64,000 nt of DNA, taken from an uncultured Bacteroidota bacterium. Lineage in GTDB: Bacteria; Bacteroidota; Bacteroidia; Bacteroidales; P3. The notes below the pieces were generated by a model. It did no database searches. It saw only the letters and a list, made by a program, of their open reading frames with translations, and was not told the DNA's origin. A program made the translations under genes and the position numbers. Where the stretch lies: the NCBI GenBank assembly GCA_902788805.1, contig CADALO010000014.1, positions 38,324 to 102,323 on the forward strand, given 5' to 3'. This document shows positions 14,058 through 22,057 of this stretch, piece by piece (position 1 is the stretch's first letter; each line of letters opens with the position of its first letter).

Positions 14058-15818
14058 TTATTTCTCTTCGATGATGTTGCCGTGGTCTTTGACGATCTGA
14101 CGGTAGAACCACTGGGGATATTCGGGCTGGTTGGGCGAAGCGCAGCCGCCAAACTCGGTGCGTTTGAACTTGCCGTTCTCTTCCTTTTTGATGTTGCCGT
14201 CCATATATTTGACCAGCAGATACTGATCCAGTTTGTTCCACTCGTCCATCATCTTCTTGGCCTGACGGCCGCTGAAGTCGTTGAGCAGGGTGGTCACCTC
14301 GTTGTCGGTGGCGTTCTTGGCGCGGTTGTCGAACTTCTCCACGTCGGTGATGAAGCCTTCCTCGAGGTTTGTCTGCACCTTCTGGAGGTCGACAATCATA
14401 TCTTTGTAGCGGCTGTAGCAGAAGTTGGTGACGCGGTTGAACAGCCAGAAAGCAGAGGTGGAGCTGTAGGTAAGCATATCGCCGTTGCCCTCGCGGAAGC
14501 AGAGCGGTATGTCGGTGATGCCGCAATACATCGGGCAGTAGACGGTCGAATAGGTGTCGTCGACGCCAAACCAGATGATGCCGCCAACCTTGCGGGGCAG
14601 CCAGCTGCGGCATTGTGCCACAAAGCTGAAGCCTGTCTGTTGGGTCGAGGTGGCGCGCTCGTGGATGTAGCTCTTGCCGTCGACCTTCCAACCCATCGGA
14701 CGCCAGCGGTAGGGGCAGGCAAAAGGACCGGCACCCACATCCTGGGTCATATCCATAGCGGTACCCTCATAGTGGTCGCGCATCAGGTCCATAACCTCCT
14801 TCACGTCAACCTTATGGTCGGGTTTGATCCAGAGAGGCATACGCTCTGCCGTCTTGTCGCCCATAGCATAGCGCTCATATTTCGACATACTGGCGTTGAC
14901 ACGGCGGAACATAGCGTAGACGCGGGCGTCGCAGGCACGGATGCCGCTGAAAGTCAACGGAGCATAGGTGTCGGTGAAGCTGAAGTCGGCATCGGTGCCG
15001 TTGTACCAGCCGCAAGCGCGGGCGAAGGTGATGACATCGCTGCTGTAGACGCACTCTACCTCAGGCTCGTTGACATAGTCGATGTGGGCGCTGCTGATAA
15101 CCGTGTGCAGACCTTTGCCTTTAGCTTTGCTGAATTTCTTGGGTTCCTGCGGGAACTGGGTGATGCGGGCTTGGTTTGCGTGACCGCAGACATAGCCGTC
15201 GGGGATGCGGCGTGCAACCCAGACAGCACCGTCGGTGTAGGTGTATTTCAGCTTCTTGGCGAGGTCGGCCTTGACAAGGCCGGGACGTTTGCCGATAAGT
15301 TCGAAAATCCACACCTCGTTGGGGTCGCAGATGCTGAAGCTCTCGCCCTCGCTGTGATAAGGATAGTCCTTCAGGAATCCTGCAAGCACGGCGATGGCCT
15401 CGCGAGCGTTGCGGGCGCGCTGAAGGGTCAGATAGATAAGCGAACCGTAGTCGATGCCGCCCTCAATCTCGTTGGCCAGCTCTTCGCGGCCGCCATAGGT
15501 GGTTTCGCCAATGGCCAGCTGGTACTCGTTGATGTTGCCGACAACGCTGTAGGTCTGTGCTACCTGCGGTATCTTGATAAGGGGCTTGCCGCTGTCCCAG
15601 TCAACGACCTGGAACATAGTGCCTGCCGGATAGCTGGCGGCACGGCGGTAATAGAGTTCGCCATACAGCACGTGGCTGTCAGCGGCATAGGTAATCATCG
15701 TCGAGCCGTCCTTGGTGGCTCCTTTGGTGAACAGAAAGTTCGTGCAGGCGCTGCTGCTGTTGGCCACCATCATAGAGGCGACGAGCAGGGCTGCGGTTAT
15801 GATTCTATTGATTTTCAT
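14058..15818 (-). CDS. Peptidase family C69 dipeptidase, copy 2
   Basis: 586 residues, exported dipeptidase paralogous to the gene at 12286-13989. The signal peptide ends before Cys (SSSA|CTNFLFTKGATKDGST), leaving the nucleophile at the mature N-terminus. YAADSHVLYGELYYRR, GETTYGGREE and WVARRIPDGYVCGHANQAR match copy 1 closely. It follows the threonine dehydrogenase gene by 35 bp on the same strand, which would link peptide breakdown with threonine use. Confidence 0.92.
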   Translation of the reverse strand: MKINRIITAALLVASMMVANSSSACTNFLFTKGATKDGSTMITYAADSHVLYGELYYRRAASYPAGTMFQVVDWDSGKPLIKIPQVAQTYSVVGNINEYQLAIGETTYGGREELANEIEGGIDYGSLIYLTLQRARNAREAIAVLAGFLKDYPYHSEGESFSICDPNEVWIFELIGKRPGLVKADLAKKLKYTYTDGAVWVARRIPDGYVCGHANQARITQFPQEPKKFSKAKGKGLHTVISSAHIDYVNEPEVECVYSSDVITFARACGWYNGTDADFSFTDTYAPLTFSGIRACDARVYAMFRRVNASMSKYERYAMGDKTAERMPLWIKPDHKVDVKEVMDLMRDHYEGTAMDMTQDVGAGPFACPYRWRPMGWKVDGKSYIHERATSTQQTGFSFVAQCRSWLPRKVGGIIWFGVDDTYSTVYCPMYCGITDIPLCFREGNGDMLTYSSTSAFWLFNRVTNFCYSRYKDMIVDLQKVQTNLEEGFITDVEKFDNRAKNATDNEVTTLLNDFSGRQAKKMMDEWNKLDQYLLVKYMDGNIKKEENGKFKRTEFGGCASPNQPEYPQWFYRQIVKDHGNIIEEK

Positions 15819-15853
15819 AATTGTGTTGTATTATTATTAGACAGAGCTGTTGA

Positions 15854-16801
15854 TTACAGCAGTTTCTTCTTCAGGTTCAGAATCATATCGTCGGTCATAC
15901 GCTCGAGGTCGTACTGCGGGTTCCAGCCCCACTCGTTGCGGGCGCAGCTGTCGTCCATCTTGTCGGGCCAGCTGTCGGCAATGGCCTGCTTGATGGGTTC
16001 CGGCTCATAGACCATCTCGAAGTTGGGATAGCGTTTCTTGATGGCGTTGTAGATGATTTCTGGGTCAAAGCTCATCGAGGTGACGTTGAACGAGTTGCGG
16101 TGCACCAGCTTGCTGGGGTCAGCTTCCATAATGTCGATCATAGCCTTCTGAGCGTCGGGCATATACATCATATCCATATAGGTACCCTTCTTCAGCGGGC
16201 AGACGAATTTCTCGCCCTTCACGGCAGCGTAGTAGATCTCGACGGCGTAGTCGGTGGTGCCGCCGCCAGGCAGAGTCTGGTAGCTGATGAGGCCCGGGAA
16301 GCGTACCGAGCGGGTGTCGACGCCAAAGCGGGTGAAATAGTAGTCGCTCAGCAACTCACCGGTCACCTTCGTTACGCCGTAGATGGTGTTGGGGCGCTGG
16401 ATGGTGTCCTGCGGAGTGTTGTCGTGAGGAGTCGAGGGACCGAAAGCACCAATCGAAGAAGGTGTGAAGACGGCGCAGCCAAACAGACGGGCCACCTCAA
16501 GGCAGTTGACCAGCGAACCGATACCAACGTTCCAGCCAAGCATCGGGTTCAACTCGGCCGTTGCGCTAAGGATGGCGGCGAGGTTATAGATGGTGTCGAT
16601 GTTGTACTGCTTAACGGCAGTTGCAATCTGCATAATCTGGGTCGAGTCGATACGCTCCACCGGGCCGCGCTCGTAGGGGTCGCCCTTCAGCGGACGGAGG
16701 TCGCTGCAAACAACATTGTTGTCACCATAAATGTCTCTCAAATTACGTGTCAGTTCGGAACCAATCTGTCCGCCGGCACCAACGATAAGGATTTTTTTCA
16801 T
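15854..16801 (-). CDS. L-threonine 3-dehydrogenase (SDR-type)
   Basis: NAD-dependent oxidation of L-threonine to 2-amino-3-ketobutyrate. 315 residues of the extended short-chain dehydrogenase type: GAGGQIG Rossmann motif at 8-14, PSSIGAFGP near 114-122, catalytic YGVTK (Tyr141, Lys145), and SVRFPGLISY, characteristic of SDR threonine dehydrogenases. The partner enzyme glycine C-acetyltransferase is encoded at 30236-31364 but is frameshifted. No TAnnTTTG box was found; an imperfect hairpin occupies the divergent intergenic region. Confidence 0.9.
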   Translation of the reverse strand: MKKILIVGAGGQIGSELTRNLRDIYGDNNVVCSDLRPLKGDPYERGPVERIDSTQIMQIATAVKQYNIDTIYNLAAILSATAELNPMLGWNVGIGSLVNCLEVARLFGCAVFTPSSIGAFGPSTPHDNTPQDTIQRPNTIYGVTKVTGELLSDYYFTRFGVDTRSVRFPGLISYQTLPGGGTTDYAVEIYYAAVKGEKFVCPLKKGTYMDMMYMPDAQKAMIDIMEADPSKLVHRNSFNVTSMSFDPEIIYNAIKKRYPNFEMVYEPEPIKQAIADSWPDKMDDSCARNEWGWNPQYDLERMTDDMILNLKKKLL

Positions 16802-16835
16802 TGTTATTTAATATTTATTATAGTTCAAAAATGCC

Positions 16836-16881
16836 ATAACAAACGACATTACAGCGGATTGCGTGTAATGTGGTTCGTTAT
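16836..16881. other. Imperfect hairpin in the divergent intergenic region
   Basis: ATAACAAACGACATTACA faces TGTAATGTGGTTCGTTAT across a 10-bp loop, with the inner 7 bp perfect. It lies between the threonine dehydrogenase start (16801) and the hydrolase start (17056). It could be an operator or leader structure. Confidence 0.45.
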
Positions 16882-17055
16882 TTATGCTCACAAAAATACA
16901 AAAAAATCCTATTACACGAACAAGTTTTTTACTATTTTCTTCAACTGTCACAATCCTTGGCGAATAGCGACGCGGAATCCGTGCGATTGCCCATCCGTTT
17001 AAGTTAAATGATTATGGTTTATACAACAAAATGTGCCAGTTGACGTTATCTGGTT

Positions 17056-17898
17056 ATGAGACACTTTGTTACTCCCATACTTGTCGTTGTGCTTTGGCTT
17101 GCTTTTCCGGCACTCTGCCAGGCACAAGAAGCCGTCATTCGCGGACCTGAAGGAAGGATTGCCTATAAGATTACTCTGCCGGAAGGGTTTGACACGACTA
17201 AGGGCCAGTGCCCTATGGTGATACTGATGCACGGCATATTCTCGAGCAAAGACTACGCACCTATGCCTCAGATTGCCAAAGGGCTTGCCAAAGCCGGCAT
17301 CGCCTCCATTCGCTTCGACTTCGATGGACACGGCCGCAGCGAAGGCCGCAAGCAGGATATGACCATAGAGAAAGAATTGTCCGACGCCCGTGCCGTATGG
17401 GATTATGTCCAAAAGCTGCCGTATGTTGGCGAAGTCGGCTTGTTAGGACACTCGCAGGGCGGTGTCATAGCATCGATGACGGCTGGCCGTCTGGCTGATG
17501 GCGGCAAAGCTCCTGCCGCAGTCGTGCTTATCGCCCCAGGGTCGGTCATCAAGGAAGCCTGTCAGGGTGGCCGTTTTTTCAACGCACAATTCGATCCCAA
17601 GGATCCACCCGAGTACATACGTTGCTGGGGAATTTATAAGCTTGGACGCGAATACCTTGTCACCACACAGCAACTTGACATTTATGGTACCGCAGCCACC
17701 TATCGGGGGCCTGTGCTCCTTCTGCACGGCGACCGCGACGGCATCGTTCCGATGTGGTGCAGCGAGCGCTACCTGCAGGCCTACGGCGACAATGCCACCC
17801 TTCAGGTAGTGGAGGGCGAGAACCACACCATTACCCGTCGCCGCAAGCAGGTCGTTGCCTATACGGTAGAATTCTTTAAAAAATCTTTTGGCCTCTGA
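17056..17898 (+). CDS. Exported alpha/beta hydrolase (esterase-like)
   Basis: 280 residues. The signal peptide ends PALCQA|QEA. The serine nucleophile sits in GHSQGG, the oxyanion region in LMHGIFSSKD, the acid in HGDRDGIVP and the histidine in GENHT, so the triad is complete. RFDFDGHGRSEGR matches cinnamoyl-esterase/acyl-hydrolase relatives. The substrate is unknown; periplasmic ester cleavage is expected. It stands alone on the plus strand, convergent with the zinc-ribbon gene 21 bp downstream. Confidence 0.88.
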   Translation: MRHFVTPILVVVLWLAFPALCQAQEAVIRGPEGRIAYKITLPEGFDTTKGQCPMVILMHGIFSSKDYAPMPQIAKGLAKAGIASIRFDFDGHGRSEGRKQDMTIEKELSDARAVWDYVQKLPYVGEVGLLGHSQGGVIASMTAGRLADGGKAPAAVVLIAPGSVIKEACQGGRFFNAQFDPKDPPEYIRCWGIYKLGREYLVTTQQLDIYGTAATYRGPVLLLHGDRDGIVPMWCSERYLQAYGDNATLQVVEGENHTITRRRKQVVAYTVEFFKKSFGL

Positions 17899-17919
17899 TG
17901 TTTTCAGCAGGTACTTGAC

Positions 17920-18168
17920 TTACTGAGTGTCAATATCCTTTTTGCTCAGCAAGGCGCCGCATTTGGGACAGCATCCCATAGCGTCGGCATCGAATGTGCC
18001 GCCGCATTCGCACGAGGATTCCATCATCCATCCGCCGCTTAGATCCACCTGCTGCGCCCGCCCGCAGCGGTCGCAGTAGAGCGTTCCCTGCCCGTTAATT
18101 CCTATACCATAGCTGCGAGTGAAGGTGTGGCCGCACTTGCCGCATCGTATGTTATAAGTGACTCCCAT
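17920..18168 (-). CDS. Small zinc-ribbon protein
   Basis: 82 residues with three Cys pairs: CGKCG, CDRCG and CECGG...CCPKCG, consistent with two zinc ribbons and no other domain. The function is unknown; such proteins often bind nucleic acid or act as adaptors. The start MGVTYNIRCGKCG puts the first ribbon right at the N-terminus. Confidence 0.7.
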   Translation of the reverse strand: MGVTYNIRCGKCGHTFTRSYGIGINGQGTLYCDRCGRAQQVDLSGGWMMESSCECGGTFDADAMGCCPKCGALLSKKDIDTQ

Positions 18169-18265
18169 ATATCAAATTCTAAAAAGTCAAAAGTGTTTAG
18201 GTTTTTAACCGTTCAAATATTTATAAAATCCCTAAATGATTTGCACTTATTTTGTCGATCGTGGG

Positions 18266-19648
18266 TTACTTGATTCCTTTGATGTATTTGTCGAAGTCGG
18301 AGAGAAAGGTCTGATCCTGGATGCGGCGGAATTTCTCATACTCGCCTAGTGCTTTGGCTTCAGCTTCTTCGTGTGATACACTTCCGGCATCTGGCAGCAC
18401 ATCGCGGTCGGTCATATTCAGGTATTTTTCCAAGTAGGTCTTCCAATCAGCCATCTTGGTTAGCAGATGTCTCCGGGCCCGGTCTTCCGCCATATCAAGG
18501 AAGGCGGTCGTCAGCAGGTTGAGAGATTCCACTTCCTTCTCCGACAGATAGTTCTTGGCTACGGTCACATCGCTTTTCACCACTCTTCCCTTGGGAGCGT
18601 TCTTCCACGTCATCAGCCCCATAGCGGGCTTGCCGGCATCGGCACGATGGTAGATGATCTCAGCTGCTGTTTGATGTGTGACGGCATAGTGCATCATATT
18701 CTGAACCGTCTGGTAGAACAATTTTGTCGTTTCAGCCTGTGGGTCATAGTCGCTGCTGCACTCGGCATAGATGTCCGTTATCTTTTGATAATAGCGGCGT
18801 TCCGAGGTACGTATCTCGCGGATGCGTTCGAGCAACTCCTCGAAGTAGTCGGCACCGAAGACATCCTTGCCCTTCAGACGCTCGTCGTCCATCACGTAGC
18901 CTTTGATGATATATTGTTTCAGCACCTCGGTGGCCCAACGGCGGAACTGTGTAGCCTCGTAACTGTTCACACGATAGCCCACAGCAATGACGGCGTCGAG
19001 ATTGTACATCAACACGGTACCCTCATCCCATTTGTCCGACGGAATTCGAATTTTTCGAATTGACTCGGACAAATGGAGTTCTCCGTTTTTGTCTATTTCT
19101 GACAGGTGATAGTTGATGGTTGAAACAGCGACATTGAACAATTCTGCCATACGTTTCTGCGATAGCCAAAAAGTTTCATTGTTGAACACTACCGAAACAT
19201 TCACTTTGCCTGTGGTGGAGCGGTACATCAGAACATTGCCTTCTACGCTGGAGGCCAATTCTCTGGATGACATTTGCCCTGTGAAATATTCTCGCGCACT
19301 TTGTACCAAGGGTTTCTTTTTGTCGGCATTCATAGCCAATGCGAGGCAGGCCGTGCGTGAGAGCAATGTCGATTTGACATTGCGAGCTGTTCCCATTCCC
19401 AGTTGTGCCATCTCCTCAATCTCCATCATATGTTCATCGAGGTTCAGCCCCTTCTCCTTTTGAAGAAATGGTGCCACCTTGTCCATCAATCGCTCGAAGT
19501 TCCAGTATTTCTGATAACCTAGCAATCGTGCCAACTTACGCGAGTTCCACCACTCGCGACCTTTCCCGTCCGTCTCCTTGATGGCATCGAACGGTGACAG
19601 CATCTCCTGCGGGTTGAAAAGAGTAGGGTCGTTATGATTGTTTTCCAT
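18266..19648 (-). CDS. DinD-like domain fused to a RhuM family domain
   Basis: 460 residues. Residues 1 to about 125 resemble the N-terminal region of DinD/BRO-type proteins (FDAIKETDGKGREWWNSRKL, LLGYQKYWNFERLMDKV, ARNVKSTLLSRTACLALAMN). The rest matches the RhuM family (NNETFWLSQKRMAELFNVAV helix-turn-helix, YNLDAVIAVGYRVNSYEATQ, RRWATEVLKQYIIKGYVMDD). RhuM genes are common in genomic islands and defence neighbourhoods; no biochemical role is settled. This gene closes the AT-rich island on its left side. I do not know whether the fusion is common. Confidence 0.8.
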   Translation of the reverse strand: MENNHNDPTLFNPQEMLSPFDAIKETDGKGREWWNSRKLARLLGYQKYWNFERLMDKVAPFLQKEKGLNLDEHMMEIEEMAQLGMGTARNVKSTLLSRTACLALAMNADKKKPLVQSAREYFTGQMSSRELASSVEGNVLMYRSTTGKVNVSVVFNNETFWLSQKRMAELFNVAVSTINYHLSEIDKNGELHLSESIRKIRIPSDKWDEGTVLMYNLDAVIAVGYRVNSYEATQFRRWATEVLKQYIIKGYVMDDERLKGKDVFGADYFEELLERIREIRTSERRYYQKITDIYAECSSDYDPQAETTKLFYQTVQNMMHYAVTHQTAAEIIYHRADAGKPAMGLMTWKNAPKGRVVKSDVTVAKNYLSEKEVESLNLLTTAFLDMAEDRARRHLLTKMADWKTYLEKYLNMTDRDVLPDAGSVSHEEAEAKALGEYEKFRRIQDQTFLSDFDKYIKGIK

Positions 19649-19740
19649 AGTGATTTTCGTTTTTTTTATGCCGAGCTTGCTTTTCTATGTTAATTTGGTA
19701 GTACCATATTCTTATAACGTTTAGTTGTTTGTGGTATTGT

Positions 19741-19823
19741 GCAGGTTCTTGGCCTTAATATGAGACAAGAACCTGCCCCCTTGTCCTCCCCATCCAATAT
19801 TTTGCCACAATTTGTGGCAAAAT
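19741..19823. other. Two hairpins downstream of a small lipoprotein gene
   Basis: GCAGGTTCTTG (19741-19751) pairs with CAAGAACCTGC (19766-19776), and a nearly perfect palindrome TTTTGCCACAA/TTTGTGGCAAAA spans about 19799-19822. They lie in the 290-bp gap between the RhuM start and the lipoprotein stop. No T-run follows either, so they are not plain terminators. Confidence 0.5.
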
Positions 19824-19938
19824 TTCAGCACAGTGGGAATACAGAGTATAGATTGGCGTTTCTGCTGCTAATATGCGACATATAGCGGTGCCGCTGGTCG
19901 GGAGTCATTGTGTCGGTCCTATGGTAATGAAGCGGTGT

Positions 19939-20310
19939 TTATAACAAATCGCCGAGCAGCGTATTCATCATATAAGCCTTTCCTGCCGACTCCCAATCTG
20001 CCATCCATTCTATATAACCTTTAGCCTCTTTACTTCTTTTTATGTCAGATACGTTAACGATGATAGGAGACGATATGCCTTTTGATGTCCAAGTGGTATA
20101 TAGGTAGCCAGACATAGGTTCCTGGTCAACAACAATTCGCATACTATCAATCGAGATGTCATCAACAAAGAAAAATTGTTGAACGAGCATAGGAACTTGG
20201 TCCTTAACCCCAGCGATAACAGTTTCTTTAGCTTCTTCAGGGGTAAAACGCTTGCAAGAACAGAAAACCATCAGAATGGTTAATGATAATAGGAATATTG
20301 TTTTTTTCAT
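19939..20310 (-). CDS. Small hypothetical lipoprotein
   Basis: 123 residues. The signal MKKTIFLLSLTILMVFCSCK carries a lipobox-like VFCSC, so Cys17 or Cys19 is the likely lipid anchor. The mature part (FTPEEAKETVIAGVKDQVP) has no recognised domain. It is 67 bp downstream of the DUF6339-like gene on the same strand; whether it belongs to that operon is unclear. Confidence 0.65.
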   Translation of the reverse strand: MKKTIFLLSLTILMVFCSCKRFTPEEAKETVIAGVKDQVPMLVQQFFFVDDISIDSMRIVVDQEPMSGYLYTTWTSKGISSPIIVNVSDIKRSKEAKGYIEWMADWESAGKAYMMNTLLGDLL

Positions 20311-20377
20311 ATTTTTAAATTATCAAATTATTGTTTTCATTGATTATGTTAGAGCTAATATTTTTGGTTATTAAATA

Positions 20378-21157
20378 TTATAAATTCCACACCTTTTTAT
20401 CATGACGAACCTGGGACGTATCTGTCACAAGTTCTATCGCAGGCATTTTCCGTTCAAGTTCATGGGTGAAATAATCGTTTTCAAAAGAAATAAGTTCTTT
20501 GGTACTCCCTAAACGCCCCAAATATTTGCGAATATAATCCAATCTGGCTTCACCAGCACCTCGTTTAAATAGATTTGGATATTTGCTCATAAACACAAGA
20601 ATACCTTTCAATGCTTCTCTATTCATCCCAATACGATAAGTGAAGAATGTCCTGGTTCGGAATGTTTGATTAACGAATAATTGACGAGTTAACCAGTATC
20701 TTTCGTCACCTTCTTTGCTTGCATCGTAAGTACAATATACAGCCCACCAAAGTCCCGAAAGAGAGCCGCGTCTGCCAATGTCGAACCAATGCTCTTTTAT
20801 TTTTGTCGTATCTCCCCATCTTTTTCTCACATAGCCATACAGTTCATTGTGCGATAGGTATGTCCAGAAGCCCTGTTTTGAAGCGATGTATGGTGACAAA
20901 TCCTTGTATGCTTCATAAAGTGCAACGGCAGATTCAAAGTCATGATTTTTGTCAGGAATCATTCTTTTTTTACCATCTCGTTCTACTACAGGATTTGTAA
21001 GCGGAGCAATTTCAGCAGCTTTATTGTACACATTACCCAATTGCGTATATTCAGGATTTTCAATATCAATAGTATTCTCACCCTGATATTTTTCCGCTGT
21101 TGCATTCTTACGTAATTGTGCAACAAACGATTCTGTATATATCTTTTGTAATTCCAT
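20378..21157 (-). CDS. Hypothetical protein, possibly DUF6339 family
   Basis: 259 residues, cytoplasmic. Features seen: GRRGSLSGLWWAVYCTYD, WLTRQLFVNQTFRTRTF and a helical C-terminal half. The LWW motif and length recall the DUF6339 family, but this is from memory and unchecked. It lies 12 bp after the 295-residue gene and shares the AT-rich composition of the GHKL/Dcm island, so it is probably co-expressed with the GHKL ATPase. No catalytic motif is visible. Confidence 0.65.
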   Translation of the reverse strand: MELQKIYTESFVAQLRKNATAEKYQGENTIDIENPEYTQLGNVYNKAAEIAPLTNPVVERDGKKRMIPDKNHDFESAVALYEAYKDLSPYIASKQGFWTYLSHNELYGYVRKRWGDTTKIKEHWFDIGRRGSLSGLWWAVYCTYDASKEGDERYWLTRQLFVNQTFRTRTFFTYRIGMNREALKGILVFMSKYPNLFKRGAGEARLDYIRKYLGRLGSTKELISFENDYFTHELERKMPAIELVTDTSQVRHDKKVWNL

Positions 21158-21169
21158 CTTTTTTATGTT

Positions 21170-22057
21170 TTAACCGTTATTGGGATTCAGCTCTGAGTCA
21201 ATTTTGATGATTGAATCAAACAACCTTTCGTGTGGATTTTTTAAAACGAGATTTGCTAACTCCCACGCTTTTTCGACTCGATCGTCTTTGGATAATTCTT
21301 TAAGGGAATAGTCTTTTTTCCCAGACAATTTGATTATTAATGTATTTAGAGCGTCCGCCCATCGAAGAGAACTATGAGAATCATTATCATAGTTTAGAAT
21401 GGCCATAATAATTGCCTCGTGAACTATTGATGAAATAATCAAGTCAGAATACAAAGCATTATTTCGAATCTCCAAATAATTATCATATTGTTTTTGCGGT
21501 AAATATATATTGATAATATTATCATCAAACCCTATCTCTACAACGTCTTTGTTTGATTTAACAAATTCAACAAAAGCCCTTGAAGCAAACATCTTTTCAT
21601 TAGATAAGTCCAAATTTGTCTCCATATGAGGGAAACGAACAAGGATATTTCCTGCTTCCAAATCGAATGTAAGTCCCTCGTAAATGTCTGCAAATCCAAT
21701 GTTGGAATACGTTATTTTTTCGGTCAGTACTACAAAACAATCAAAATCCAAATGACCATTGACTGACAATTTATTTACTTCTATAGATATTTCCGGATTA
21801 CTCGACAGCTTCTTTTCTTGCAAGACGGTAGTTGGACAAGTCAATACAAACATATACTTTGCTTTATTGTCTTCTATCAATTTCTTTATAGTGTCATTTC
21901 TTTGCTGTAATTTTACAGTAAAGACAAATGTGCCATCTGTGACCTCGTGATTTATGCGGATTGACTCTATATCCTTGAGGCTTGGCCTTACATCCTCGTT
22001 TTCTGCGCTTAACACAGGATAAGGAAGAATGTTGTTATTGAATTTGCGCAGTTTCAT
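21170..22057 (-). CDS. Hypothetical island protein
   Basis: 295 residues, not recognised. The N-terminal half is strand-rich (TDGTFVFTVKLQQRN, FVLTCPTTVLQ, DCFVVLTEKITYSNIGFADI), the C-terminal half helical (SDLIISSIVHEAIIMAILNY, DDRVEKAWELANLVL). Its start lies 23 nt inside the end of the GHKL ATPase gene, which indicates tight translational coupling and a shared complex or pathway. Composition is strongly AT-rich like the rest of the island. Confidence 0.7.
   Translation of the reverse strand: MKLRKFNNNILPYPVLSAENEDVRPSLKDIESIRINHEVTDGTFVFTVKLQQRNDTIKKLIEDNKAKYMFVLTCPTTVLQEKKLSSNPEISIEVNKLSVNGHLDFDCFVVLTEKITYSNIGFADIYEGLTFDLEAGNILVRFPHMETNLDLSNEKMFASRAFVEFVKSNKDVVEIGFDDNIINIYLPQKQYDNYLEIRNNALYSDLIISSIVHEAIIMAILNYDNDSHSSLRWADALNTLIIKLSGKKDYSLKELSKDDRVEKAWELANLVLKNPHERLFDSIIKIDSELNPNNG

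Noticed and set aside
14019..16010. A 663-codon open frame on the plus strand opposite the C69 peptidase
   Set aside because: Antisense to a clear exported dipeptidase; composition is that of a mirrored coding strand with no motif or signal peptide.
19799..19823. The TTTTGCCACAA palindrome as an attachment site
   Set aside because: No second copy was found at the other end of the AT-rich island and no integrase gene is in the window.
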